Below, in pieces: positions 20,105-29,528 of a stretch of DNA of 34,757 nucleotides (positions are counted from its first letter, which is position 1; every line of letters begins with the position of its first letter). The translations under genes were made by a program, and so were the position numbers. This DNA comes from Chara braunii (taxonomy: Eukaryota; Streptophyta; Charophyceae; Charales; Characeae), in contig BFEA01000137.1 in assembly GCA_003427395.1 (NCBI GenBank), positions 358,845-393,601 on the forward strand. Reading direction: 5' to 3'. The notes below the pieces were generated by a model. It saw nothing but the letters and a program-made list of their open reading frames with translations. It made no database searches and was not told the origin of the DNA.

Positions 20105-20445
20105 CTATGGATGTGCACACACCCCTTGGTACTTGCTGAGTCCAGTCTGCCTGTCTATTCTTTTTGCGTCGAGTCTCTTCTGTCCTAGGTGATAGTACTC
20201 TGTGGATGAAGGATAGGGTCTTGTTGACCAAACCCACACGGGATGAGTAGGGCTAAAAGCTGTGTTTGATGACTTGACTGTCCCGGAGGACACGAACCCT
20301 CCCAAGGACTGGTACTGACCGGCGGGCTGCTCGGTGTGGCACGGTAGGCCCGAAATCCGAGTTGTGGGCTGCACAACAGACCGTCTAAGTCTTGGCCCGA
20401 GATGGTACGGCCTTTCCACCTTTTCCCCTTATCTAAGTCCTTGTG
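20105..20445 (-). pseudogene. Possible downstream continuation of reversed gag
   Basis: In phase beyond a stop at 20446, the - strand reads KDLDKGKRWKGRTISGQDL and then Pro/Ser-rich text. A Lys/Arg-rich stretch after the capsid part is common in gag proteins, so this may be the same gene before it decays. The stretch is short and no known domain is seen. Confidence 0.45.
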
Positions 20446-21892
20446 CTAGAAGGTGGTAACTGGCATGGACTTTGACTCATACAGGACGACTTCTCTACTC
20501 AATGCATCATAAGTGATGCCGGCCTGTCGAGATTTGTCAAAGAAATGCCCACGCAGGGCCTCTGGCATGGCACGATAAAATAACTGGACCAATTGGGTCT
20601 CAGTGACCCCATGGTCTGGGACGGCTACCAAGGTCGTCCATGGTGCCCTTGAGTGCTCTCGCACTCCTCCACTGTCGCGAGTGGATCGTTTGTAGCTTAT
20701 CAGAGGCGCGAACGCCTCTCGTTGGGTCTGCAAATTGCTCCTTCAGGAGCTTGAAGAATTGAGGAAGGGGGGTGACTCTTGAATATGCAACCAGGTTGTT
20801 TTCACAACCAGCTGCGCGCGCAAGGGACCTGGCAAAACTAACCGTCTCATCCTTAAGGGCCTGGAAGGCCACGAGGACTTGTTCCTCTGACAGGATGTGT
20901 TGTAGATACACATAACTATTGACACTGGCCTCCCAGTTGTCAAAGTTCTCCTCCTTCTTCCCTTCATATGCTTTCGGGAATTTAAGCTTAACTGGGTCCT
21001 TGCGAGGCCTGGCCTCGCCCTCTACAGCGGCTATCGCTTTAGCGCCCTCGATAGCGCCCTCACAAAACTTCCCCACATTGTCTCTCAGTTGCTTGACGTC
21101 GCCCCCAATGTGGGTGACTATATCGCGAGCAAAGTCTCTAAATCCCGACCGCATGGCACTCAAGGCTACCTCTTGGGTCCAACTCGCTTGGCGCTCCTCC
21201 ATCCATGTTGTGCTCAGCACCTCCAGGTACCCCAATACCTTATCCCATTTCGCCTTATCATCTGGCTGGGCCTGCACTTCTTTCCTACGGTCTTGCACCT
21301 TGGCCACCGCTGCGGTCAGTTTGTTGACTTCCTCTCTCCTCCTCTTCTTCTCCCTCTTCATCCTCAATTTCCATGCCAACTTTTGTTCCTCCTCCCTTTC
21401 TCGCCGTTCCATACCCTCCATTGCTGCTAGCTCGCTGGCTAGCGCATCCCTCTCATCCTGAGTCACATAAGACTCCGCCTCCTCATCTTCTCCCAACGAT
21501 AAATTAGCGACCCACTCACTTATCCTTTTCTCCATCTCTGCGTCCGTATCTCTCTTCATCGTCCCACTACTCCCTTCTCCGCTCTCAATCCGCATTCTCT
21601 CTTTTTCTTCTTCTGCTGCTACTTCTTCTTCAGCAGCCTTTCTTCTTTCTTCCTCCTCCTGTTGAACCCTCTTCATCTCCTCCTCCAATCTCTTCATCTT
21701 CGCCGCCTGCTCCTCTGCGATAGCCTTTAACTTCGCCTGCTTCTCAAGCTCCTTCCTCTCCTTGTTTTCTCTCACTAAGGCGGCCATTTTCACTTGCTGG
21801 TCCGGGGTGTAGGGACTAGTGCTCTTCCCACTCCGGGTGTCAAGCATGGTGATCAGTGCACAACCGGATATAGCTGTTCCAAACCTCACCAT
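20446..21892 (-). pseudogene. gag: gag N-terminal half of element C family, reversed orientation
   Basis: The frame 21892-20600 encodes 430 codons. After a leader with TRSGKSTSPYTPDQQ, residues about 35-200 form a long Glu/Lys/Arg coiled coil. The capsid-like part reads KLKFPKAYEGKKEENFDNWEA and ASDKLQTIHSRQWRSARALK. A frameshift near 20630 moves to frame 20733-20446, with TETQLVQLFYRAMPEALRG and DALSREVVLYESKSMP. This is the family's gag up to, but not including, the zinc knuckle. The knuckle and pol lie on the opposite strand from 22018. The gag half is therefore inverted relative to the rest, or belongs to a second element placed head to head. Confidence 0.85.
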
Positions 21893-22017
21893 GTAGACTC
21901 TAGCCCCTGACTGACAGACCTACAAACTCAATCTAAGACTCACAGAATCCGGACAGGGATCCAACCAACTAGAGTCTCTAGCCTAGACCTACACTATGGC
22001 TGTCACTACTAGACCTG
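21893..22017 (-). other. Leader upstream of reversed gag
   Basis: On the - strand this leads into the gag start at 21892. It separates two oppositely directed gag parts. No LTR start or end is visible in it, so the head-to-head junction does not show a clean element boundary. Confidence 0.4.
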
Positions 22018-22572
22018 TTGCTGATCAGGAGGCATTTAAGGAGATCCCCCGAACTCCTCAGGAATTATTTAACGTCGCAGACAGGACGACGCGATCAGCA
22101 GGTCTTTCAAGAAGGTGGTACTGACGAGGTCCCATATAGTCAGATTGAGTTGGGCCTCGAGGAAGAGGATAGTAGTGTGGGGCAGGGGAGGTCCTATGCT
22201 GCTGTCGCGGCTGGAGGGAGGCCGCTAGTTAGAGGAAGAGGCCAGGGCCAAAGGGGCCAGGCCACGGGAGGCCGAGGACCGGGCGCACAGGGCGTTGGCA
22301 GACAGGGAAACCGCCAAGTGGGAGGTAGGGGTCAAGGTCCCCCGCCAAATCGCCAAGGTTCTAATCGGTCCCCACAACAACGAGGTGGAAGGGCACCTCG
22401 AGGAGGATGGCACCCAGGCTTGCCACAGGGCAGGCCCTGGGAAGATTTGGGCTTGGACCAGCGCATATGGCAGGAGCGCGTGGAGAAGGGTCAGTGCGTA
22501 TTCTGTGGTGACCCGGCCCATGTCATTAAATTTTGTTTGAAGTATAGACAGGCCCGTTGGGCTGCTCAATAG
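22018..22572 (+). pseudogene. gag: gag C-terminal part with zinc knuckle, element C
   Basis: The early part carries PQELFNVADRTTR in one frame and shifts after about 22095. The 22018-22572 frame then shows SSVGQGRSYAAVAAGG, a long Arg/Gly/Gln-rich basic region and the nucleocapsid knuckle CVFCGDPAHVIKFC (C-x2-C-x4-H-x4-C, all ligands present). The basic domain would bind element RNA. The frame ends at 22572 and overlaps the start of the pol frame by 16 bases, in the +2 phase, suggesting a gag-pol frameshift arrangement or simple decay. Confidence 0.8.
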
Positions 22573-25010
22573 TCGAAAGGCAGCCGCGAGTAGGGATTGC
22601 AAATGCCCCTACTTCAAGGCCATGTGGAGAAGTGAGCGCGCGCGGACAGGACACTCCCAACCCACATGAGCCTATGGCAGAGGTTGCAGGCCCGTGCCTA
22701 GATAGCTGTCCAGAGACTGCTTGTGTTAGCGTCTCTCTAGGCACGTCCCTCACAGGTGTGGCGAAAGAGTTGAAGGAGAGGATGCCCGCCTGGGCCAAAA
22801 TGAAGAAAGAGAGTAAAACACAAGTGATTTTGGTAGATGTAGAAGTTTTCAGGAGTAGAGTAGGGGCCCTTATAGACTCAGGGACCACCCGCAGTTATAT
22901 TAGCCGTAGAGCGCTGAAGAAGTTGAGGCTAGGACTAAAAGTCAAGAAGTTAGCAGACCCCATAGTCAGTGTCCTCGCAGACAACCGCACAATGCGTGTT
23001 GAGGACTATGTAGAGGGAGTCCAGGCATACTTTCGCCTAGAGAAGGATGAGAAGGTGGAGAAAGTTCTCCATTCCCTGACTCTCCTCGTACAGGATGACC
23101 TTCCTTTCGATATAGTATTGGGAATGGATTGGGGAGAGGCAGCAGGGGCCACACTCCACTTGAGAGAGCATGAGTGTAGGCTCCCTAGTCCGTCAGGCGA
23201 GGTTAAGACTGCCCGCCTGTTTCATGTGTCAGGCGTAGACAACACCTTGGCACATTGCTGTCTCAGTGCTCCTGCGTTCGCGCGACTAGTAAAGGAGCAG
23301 TTAGAAGACCAGGTCTTTGTAGTCTACGTTAGACTTGTCACTGAGGCTAAGGAAGAAGTGAGTTCCACAGATCCAACCATAGCCAAGCTGCTGGAAGAAT
23401 TCAAAGACTTAACTGAGTCGCCGACAGGAGTAGTGCCGCGACCCATCCAGCACAGGATAAAGATAGAGCCTGGCAGTAGAACTCCTAAGGGAGCAGTCTA
23501 TAAGATGTCCCCTAGAGAATTAGAGGAGCTGCGCAAGCAGTTAGATGAGCTCCTTGAGAAAGGTTGGATCAGACCCAGTTTGTCTCCTTTTGGAGCACCA
23601 GTCCTGTTTGTCCCAAAGAAGGAAGTAGAGCTTCGTCTGTATATAGACTATAGGGGTTTGAATGCGATTACCTTGAAGATTGCTGAGTCGCTGCCCAGGA
23701 TAGACAATCTCCTAGATCGGGTGCAGGGTTGCAAGTATTTTTCTAAGATAGACCTGAAGTCCGGTTATCATCAGATAGAGGTCCACCCTGATGACCAGTA
23801 CAAGACTGCGTTCCGGACTAGATATGGGCACTACGAGTTTATAGTGATGCCCTTTGGACTAACCAACGCGCCAGCCACCTTTCAGCTTTGTATGAATGAC
23901 TTGTTTAGGCCATGGTTAGACAAGTTTGTAGTAGTTTATTTAGATGATAGCCTAGTTTTTAGTAAGACCCTCCAGGAGCACCAGGGTCATTTGAGGCAGG
24001 TCTTGGAGAAGCTACGAGAGGCTAACTTCAAGATCAACGCGAAGAAGTGCGAGTGGGCCAAGACACAAGTCCTGTACTTGGGCCACGTATTAGACGGAGA
24101 TGGCATAAAGCCAGAGGACAGTAAGATAGCGGCGATTAGAGATTGGCCGACGCCCCGCACATTGACAGAATTGCGGTCGTTTCTAGGCCTAGCTAACTAC
24201 TATAGGAAGTTCGTGAGGAACTTCTCCACTATCGCCGCTCCGTTGCGCAGGTTGCTAAAGAAAGAGGCAATCTGGCAATGGGACAAAGACTGTACGTCTG
24301 CGCTAAAGAAGTTAAAGCGCGCCTTGATAGAGTACCCTGTCCTCAAAGTAGCCGATCCGTCTTTGCCATTTGTCGTCACCACGAACGCAAGTCAGTATGG
24401 AATAGGCGCCGTGTTACAGCAAGACGACGGCAATGGCTATAGACCCGTAGAGTTCATGTCAGCGAGGATGCCCTCAAAGAAGGTTGCTACCTCCACGTAC
24501 GAGAGAGAACTCTACGCTCTCAGGCAGGCTTTAGAGCATTGGAAGCACTACCTGCTTGGGAGGCACTTCAAAGTGTATTCTGACCACGAGACCCTTAGGT
24601 GGTTAAAGACTCAAGCCAAGATGACACCTAAGTTGACTAGGTGGGCCGCAAAGATAGACCAATATGACTTTGAACTTAAGCTAGTGAAGGGCAAGTACAA
24701 CATAGTGGCGGATGCTCTGAGTAGGAAATCAAACTACTTTGGAGCCATAGTACACTATCTGGATATAGGGAGAGACCTGCATGAGAAAGTGAAGCAAGCG
24801 TATGCGCAGGACCCTATCTATAGCGACCTCCTAAAGAGAGTTAGAGAGGCCCTAGAGACCGAGCCAGATTACCGCACTACAGACGGGTTGCTGTTTGAGA
24901 AGACTAACGTATTTGACCACCTGTGCGTTCCCAACAGCGAAGAAGTCCGCAGTTTGATCCTCGGGGAATGCCACGATACTGAGGGACATTTCGGTTGGCA
25001 AAGACATTAG
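22557..25010 (+). CDS. pol: Pol polyprotein of gypsy element C (protease-RT-RNase H), 3' part displaced
   Basis: This is the longest intact frame in the window, 817 codons. The protease has IDSGTTRSYIS with catalytic Asp at residue 107 and DDLPFDIVLGMDW near 190. RT spans about 290-560, with [51 protein letters not shown] and catalytic YLDD at 461-464. RNase H follows. Its first catalytic position reads TTNAS, with Asn610 where Asp is expected, while YERELYAL and SDHETLRW are intact. ADALSRKSNYFGA closes it. The frame ends in the integrase zinc domain at GECHDTEGHFGW, after a 1-base frameshift. The hAT element lies 53 bases beyond the stop. Probably inactive because of Asn610 and the broken integrase. 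The first codon is only the first available Met. Confidence 0.9.
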   Translation: MGCSIVERQPRVGIANAPTSRPCGEVSARGQDTPNPHEPMAEVAGPCLDSCPETACVSVSLGTSLTGVAKELKERMPAWAKMKKESKTQVILVDVEVFRSRVGALIDSGTTRSYISRRALKKLRLGLKVKKLADPIVSVLADNRTMRVEDYVEGVQAYFRLEKDEKVEKVLHSLTLLVQDDLPFDIVLGMDWGEAAGATLHLREHECRLPSPSGEVKTARLFHVSGVDNTLAHCCLSAPAFARLVKEQLEDQVFVVYVRLVTEAKEEVSSTDPTIAKLLEEFKDLTESPTGVVPRPIQHRIKIEPGSRTPKGAVYKMSPRELEELRKQLDELLEKGWIRPSLSPFGAPVLFVPKKEVELRLYIDYRGLNAITLKIAESLPRIDNLLDRVQGCKYFSKIDLKSGYHQIEVHPDDQYKTAFRTRYGHYEFIVMPFGLTNAPATFQLCMNDLFRPWLDKFVVVYLDDSLVFSKTLQEHQGHLRQVLEKLREANFKINAKKCEWAKTQVLYLGHVLDGDGIKPEDSKIAAIRDWPTPRTLTELRSFLGLANYYRKFVRNFSTIAAPLRRLLKKEAIWQWDKDCTSALKKLKRALIEYPVLKVADPSLPFVVTTNASQYGIGAVLQQDDGNGYRPVEFMSARMPSKKVATSTYERELYALRQALEHWKHYLLGRHFKVYSDHETLRWLKTQAKMTPKLTRWAAKIDQYDFELKLVKGKYNIVADALSRKSNYFGAIVHYLDIGRDLHEKVKQAYAQDPIYSDLLKRVREALETEPDYRTTDGLLFEKTNVFDHLCVPNSEEVRSLILGECHDTEGHFGWQRH

Positions 25011-25063
25011 CCAATCTAATGCATGCGTATACCAAGCCAGGAATGAAGAACGACTGTATAGAG
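25011..25063 (+). pseudogene. pol: Integrase segment between frameshift and hAT insertion
   Basis: In the shifted frame this encodes KTLANLMHAYTKPGMKNDCIE, the helical part of the integrase zinc domain. It joins in phase to the codons after 26405 once the hAT element and one target copy are discounted. It confirms that the hAT element inserted into the integrase gene. Confidence 0.8.
25056..25063. repeat. Left target-site duplication of hAT element
   Basis: GTATAGAG, identical to 26398-26405. Eight bases is the hAT superfamily length. Confidence 0.9.
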
Positions 25064-25164
25064 CAGTGATGGGCCGACAACCAGCCGGTTGAGCTACCTC
25101 GGTCCAATCGGAGCCGGACCAGACCAGGGGGGGTGAACTGGGAAACCGGTTTTGAAAAAAAAAG

Positions 25165-25197
25165 TGCCCAAATATCTTTTTTTTTTTTTTTTGGGCA
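25165..25197. repeat. Hairpin with T-rich loop in hAT element
   Basis: TGCCCAAA at 25165-25172 pairs with TTTGGGCA at 25190-25197 around a T-rich loop. It is close to the left end of the element. Confidence 0.75.
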
Positions 25198-25660
25198 GAT
25201 TCCGATTGCGCTCTTCAAGACCTGTCCGAATCCGCAATTAAATTTTTAAGGTACAACATTTTTCAGGGGGCTTCCAGAGGGGGGCAGGGGGTTATCATTG
25301 ACATATTCAGGCAACTACGGCTTCCTCAGGGAGGGGTCAAGTAAGCAAGTTCACTTATCCGACCCCCCCCGTCGCTGGAGCACTTCGTGGAGTATGTCAT
25401 TTGATATTGATACCCCACGAGCTAACCAGAGATGATGAGAGGAGGTCCTTGCCCGGAATTATAGCTCCTCCAGAGTATATTTCGACAGCAGAAAAGTTAT
25501 GGTTCCAACCTGCTGCTCGTGGAGGCAGAGCGTTTTCTGTTTGTTGGTTCCTACATAAGGTGAGTTGTCAGTTCGGAAGTATCTTGTCTTGCAGTCTGTC
25601 CAGATACATGTAGTGGAGCAAGGTCCATTCGAGATAGATAGAGAGAAGAATATGGGCCTC

Positions 25661-25768
25661 GCTGCACTACTCTCGAAATGTGCAAAACGAGAGTGAATCT
25701 TCTGCTAGAATTCGGAAAGGTACACCGCCAAGATTTTTGTCTTTTGTGCATGTCGAGAGTAGTGCAGC
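25661..25768. repeat. Long inverted repeat inside hAT element
   Basis: Arm 25661-25686 (GCTGCACTACTCTCGA...) pairs with 25743-25768 (...TCGAGAGTAGTGCAGC). The outer 16 bases are perfect and the inner ten imperfect, with a loop of about 56 bases. Confidence 0.85.
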
Positions 25769-26048
25769 AACGCCCTATATTTTAGGTCCATTCTTGGGAT
25801 TGCACCTCGGACAACTCTGAAATCACAATTCCAAAATCTGAACCCATAACTTTTTCCACAGATGGCAGGGACGTCGCAGAAGGATATAATCTCAGCAGAG
25901 TCTCATCAGACGCATAGTGTTCCCCTCGTGGCTGAGGGTGAAAGAGCATCAGATGTTGCCAATGGTAACTGGTCCATTGGACCACAAGATGACAAATTGG
26001 ATAAGGGGCCTACTCGACCCACATCTTAGGAAAAACGCATGGCTGTTC

Positions 26049-26080
26049 TCCGCTGCTGATCTGCATAGATCAGCGGCGGA
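26049..26080. repeat. 32-bp near-perfect palindrome in hAT element
   Basis: TCCGCTGCTGATCT and AGATCAGCGGCGGA flank GCAT. One pair is mismatched. A second, shorter copy of the GCTGATCTGC text lies near 26132. Confidence 0.85.
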
Positions 26081-26397
26081 TATCCTCTGCCCGTTTTTCT
26101 TACAGAAATGGGGTTCAAGCTGATCTTTGCCGCTGATCTGCGACGATCGGTGGCCAAGATTGGCCACTTTCTGTACTTGAAAAATTTGGGCCTACAGGAC
26201 CCTGTTTCGAAATTCTGGGGCAGGTCCCGCCCCCACGAGGCCTTGGGAACACATACGCGCCGACAAAAAAAAAATTCAGCCCCCAGTGAAAATGCGCTGG
26301 GGGCAACCGGGAGGGAACCGGCCCGGGCCACCGGCCGGTCCAATCGGAAGGACTGCGGATGGGGAGGGGTCCCCGGTCCATCCAGGGACCAGCCCTG

Positions 26398-26405
26398 GTA
26401 TAGAG
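26398..26405. repeat. Right target-site duplication of hAT element
   Basis: GTATAGAG, identical to 25056-25063. Confidence 0.9.
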
Positions 26406-27418
26406 TATGTTCGCAGTTGCGAAGTGTGCCAGAGGAGTAAGACTACTACGCGCGCCCCTCTAGGTCTTCTCAGACCCTTGCCTATTCCTGATCAGCCAGG
26501 AGACTCAGTGTCCATAGACTTCATGGACACCCAAGTCAAAACCAGACATGGTAAAAGCCAAGTCATGGTCATAGTTGACCGTTTTAGTAAGTATGCAGTT
26601 TTTGTTCCTTTGCCTGCAGAGGCACGTACATACTTAGTTATATAGAAATTCTTTGACTTTTGGGTTAGTGAGAATGGAATCCCATTGTCAATAGTTAGCG
26701 ATAGAGACAGTCGTTTCACCAGCCAGAACTGGCAAGAACTCATGAGAGTCTACGGATCTAAGTTGTTAATGTTGTCTGGCCGCCATCCAGAGACTAACGG
26801 TCAGACTGAACAGATGAACAAGATCCTACAGCAAGTTCTGCGCATGTACATTAGACCTGACCAGATCAACTGGGACAAGATGTTGCCCAAAGTAGCTAGC
26901 GCGTACAACAACAGTGTGCATCTATCCACCTGTCGCACTCCCAATGAGCTGCACAAGTCCTTTAGACCGCGCAGACCATTCAAAGGGCTGAACCGGGATC
27001 AGATTCACAGACTACCGCCCGGTACCAGGGAGTTTGCGATACAACACGAGAAAGAGCTAGCAACAGTTGTAGAGAACCTCAGGAAGGCCCAGCATAGAAT
27101 GATAGAGCAGGCTAATAAGCACCACCGCCCGTCGCAGTTTCAGGTAGGCGACTTAGTCTAGGTCAAGGCTAAAGAGTTTGCACCTCCGGATATGGACGAA
27201 AGTTATGACATTGAAGGTATTGTAGACGAGGATGTGTTTAGAACAGGAGGTAGAGGTCGTCCTTAGAAGCATTATAAGGTCCGGTTTGCCTATCAGGAAC
27301 CGGAAGACGACCGCTGGTTTACAAGAACAGAACTTCTAGAAACAGCTCCCGACATAGTCAGAGCCTATGAGCGTGACAAGAAAGGTAAAGGTCCCGCCTT
27401 GGACTAAGATGTTCTCGG
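26406..27418 (+). pseudogene. pol: Integrase core and chromodomain-like tail, element C
   Basis: The frame starts just after the hAT element with SCEVCQRSK, which supplies the distal Cys pair of the zinc domain. The core has SIDFMDTQV (first Asp), IVSDRDSRF (second Asp) and ETNGQTEQMNKIL (Glu), so the DDE triad is present. AYNNSVHLSTCRTPNELH and QFQVGDLV are typical of gypsy integrases. The tail shows ESYDIEGIVDEDV and HYKVRFAYQEPEDDRWFTR, a chromodomain-like pattern. Three in-frame stops, all TAG, lie at 26643, 27159 and about 27264. The last sense codons end about 25 bases before the 3' LTR. Confidence 0.87.
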
Positions 27419-27444
27419 AGGACCTTGAATTTAGGACGGCGGAG

Positions 27445-28145
27445 TGAAACGGTTTCACCTTTTTCAGTAGCAGATGCAGATCCCAGGGCTCGATCCCTAG
27501 ACCTTGCCCTACCCGTGTACAGTACCTGTGTAAACCCCGAGAGTTGAACCNGTGACCTGTGTATTNGTAAANAGTTGGTAGGCNTGTCGTAGGTCCATAG
27601 GTAGCAGGGGTTCGATCTGTAGATCTATAGAGTAGAAGTCCTAGTGAGTTCCAGAAGTCTAGCTGTAGCCCTTCTAGAAGGTCGGCAAGTGGGCAAGTGG
27701 TCAGGTGGCGAGTCAAGTGGTGGACTAAACTGCAGTGCAATCGCAGTACGACCTCGGTAGGATAGCAGTGTGTCCACAGTCAGTTAGCGGTAAGGTCCAG
27801 TCAGTCCCAGTCCGGTCCAGCAAGTACCACGAGGGACTGTGAGCACCATGGGCCGATGGAAAGGGGCAGACCACCAAGTTTCAGAAGTATAAATCAAGAG
27901 GCAACGCCCAACCATTCATTGATTCCTGCGTGAGCCATGCGGAAGCGCTGCCACAACGACTTGTGCAAGGAGGTCTGCAGTGAGCCCGGAGCTGAAGTAG
28001 GCAAGAGAGAAGGAGCGTAGCATAGCGATAGGGTAGAGGCAGCCATAGCTGCCATAGCTGTAGTCTAGTGTGAAGCGTGTGTGTACGTGTGAGTGTTCAG
28101 AGTGACGCGTGTGGGATATCTAGGGTGATCCGGTGTATGTGAACA
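27445..28145 (+). repeat. 3' LTR of gypsy element C (right edge approximate)
   Basis: It starts TGAAACGGTTTCA like the 5' LTR and matches it to 27998, where the 5' copy enters the N gap. Ns at 27551, 27566, 27572 and 27584 sit at the same offsets as in the 5' copy. The segment TTAGGACGGCGGAG just upstream is a weak polypurine tract. The right edge was placed near GTGAACA at about 28145 only because LTRs end in CA, and no target duplication supports this. Confidence 0.8.
27888..27894 (+). promoter_or_regulatory. TATA box in 3' LTR of element C
   Basis: TATAAAT at offset 443, the same position as in the 5' LTR. Confidence 0.55.
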
Positions 28146-28735
28146 GTAAGTTGTTTGGGCGCTGAGTCGTCATAGCCAATTGGAAGTGAACTCGTATCTG
28201 GATACCATATCTCTGAGTTTTGAGTGGGCCCATGTCGCCAGTTTGCTGCGCTGCTGTTTACATGTATGAAAAGTGTGAATGAGAACGAGTCTGATTGCAG
28301 ATCGATGGCTGGTAGGATGGAGTTGAATCTGGAGATAAGGACGGAGGTGCGAATTAGTGGCTGACGAATGACAAAGGAGAGTTAAGAGGGAGGGATCGGG
28401 CAGAAAGAGTGATACAGGGAGGCGGCTGGTATGCCGGGCAAGAGAAATATTGGTGGTTGAGTGATTAGGAAAAGGAGTTGTAGGGGGAAAAGAAATACAA
28501 ATGATGGAATGAAGGATGATGGAAGAGAGGTCGATTGAAAGGATGAGTGAAAGTGAACGTGGAAATTTCTGGTGGGTGACCAAATGAATAGAAGGGCGTA
28601 TGGCCGGGAGGCGGACTAGAAAAGATGCCAAGACGTCTAAGTAGGACGGGAGGCTGAAGAGGTAAGTGGATGGGAGGAAGAGTGGTTGGGAGCGGGGGGG
28701 GGTGGAGAAATAAGGGAAGACTGAGTGGACTGAGC
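28146..28735. other. No gene recognised
   Basis: The sequence is purine-rich on the + strand. The - strand frames (28170-28631, 28465-28875) are Ser/Pro/His/Leu-rich mirror images of it and match no family I know. It could be a remainder of the element C LTR or of an unrelated repeat. Confidence 0.4.
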
Positions 28736-29062
28736 GATTCGCGAAAAGGATTGATAGAAATAGATGGGAAATTAGAACGGGAAGGCGAGCGACCGGGATG
28801 GTGATGAGGAGAAAAAATATGTAGTGATGATGTTACGGAGTCGATGGAGTGGGAAGAGTATGTTAAAAATCTCACTCATGTAGCGCTTGGACTGGGGTGA
28901 TTCGCGGAAAGGATTGATAGAAATAGATGGGAAATTAGAACGGGGAGGCGAGTGACCGGGATGGTGATGAGGAGAAAAAATATGTTAGTGATGATGTTAG
29001 GGAGTCGATGGAGTCGGAAGAGTATGTTCAAAATCTCACTCATGTAGCGCTTGGACCTTCTT
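28736..29062. repeat. 163-bp tandem duplication
   Basis: Copy 28736-28898 and copy 28899-29062 both begin GATTCGCG(A/G)AAAGG and end CATGTAGCGCTTGGAC. They differ at a handful of positions. Confidence 0.9.
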
Positions 29063-29186
29063 GAGAAGATTCTACCTTGGAGCTTCTTTTATCAACAATC
29101 TTCGTTTTCGGCCTTAGAGTAATCGCTCGAAAATTCCTCCTTGGTGCTTCCTTCGACAGCGACCTTCGTCAACAAACTTCGTTTTC

Positions 29187-29262
29187 TCACTCCCTCTCTC
29201 TCCCTTTCTCTCACTCTTCCTCTCGCTCCTGTTCGCGCTCTCTCTGGTTGACACTTCGGAGT

Positions 29263-29313
<51 letters not shown>

Positions 29314-29365
29314 CTCTCCCACTCCCTGCCTCTCTCTCTCTCTCTCGTTCTCTCCCACTCCCTGC

Positions 29366-29402
<37 letters not shown>
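29187..29402. repeat. (CT)n tract followed by (GC)n
   Basis: CT dinucleotide runs of up to about 40 bases are interrupted twice by GTTCTCTCCCACTCCCTGCC, and GCGCGCGC follows at 29388-29402. Frames through it give Ser/Leu or Arg/Glu repeats, which are composition artefacts. Confidence 0.93.
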
Positions 29403-29528
29403 TCGCGCGTGACCGTGCGATGGCAAACCCGCTGGCTGGCGCGCGCGTGACCCGAGGTCGAGGGCAGTGTGAGCGTGTGAGTGTGTGAGCGCTAGCGCGC
29501 TTACCGGCGGCGCAGGCGCAAAAAATCA
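29403..29528. other. GC-rich junction sequence
   Basis: This GC-rich stretch lies between the microsatellite and the resumed element A coding sequence. It has alternating GC and GTGTG motifs. No gene seen. Confidence 0.4.

Larger units (their letters stand above)
25064..26397. mobile_element. Non-autonomous hAT-like DNA element, 1334 bp
   Basis: The ends are CAGTGATGGGCCGAC on the left and, in reverse complement on the right, CAGGGCTGGTCCCTG. Short imperfect inverted ends starting CAG(T/G)G with an 8-bp duplication are the hallmark of hAT elements. The motif GGTCCAATCGGA occurs near both ends (about 25100 and 26337). No transposase frame is present, and the longest frames are about 120 codons without recognisable domains, so it would need a helper. 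The interior holds three hairpins and a T-rich loop. The right end is very GC-rich. Intact duplications suggest it is among the youngest insertions here. Confidence 0.85.

Noticed and set aside
20919-21461. A 180-codon + strand frame opposite gag
   Set aside because: It mirrors the charged coiled coil of gag on the - strand.
24904-25218. Small - strand frame spanning the pol end and hAT left end
   Set aside because: It crosses the transposon boundary and has no domain.
22557-27418. Element C as an active autonomous retrotransposon
   Set aside because: RNase H lacks its first Asp, the integrase is frameshifted, has three TAG stops and carries the hAT insert, and half of gag is reversed.
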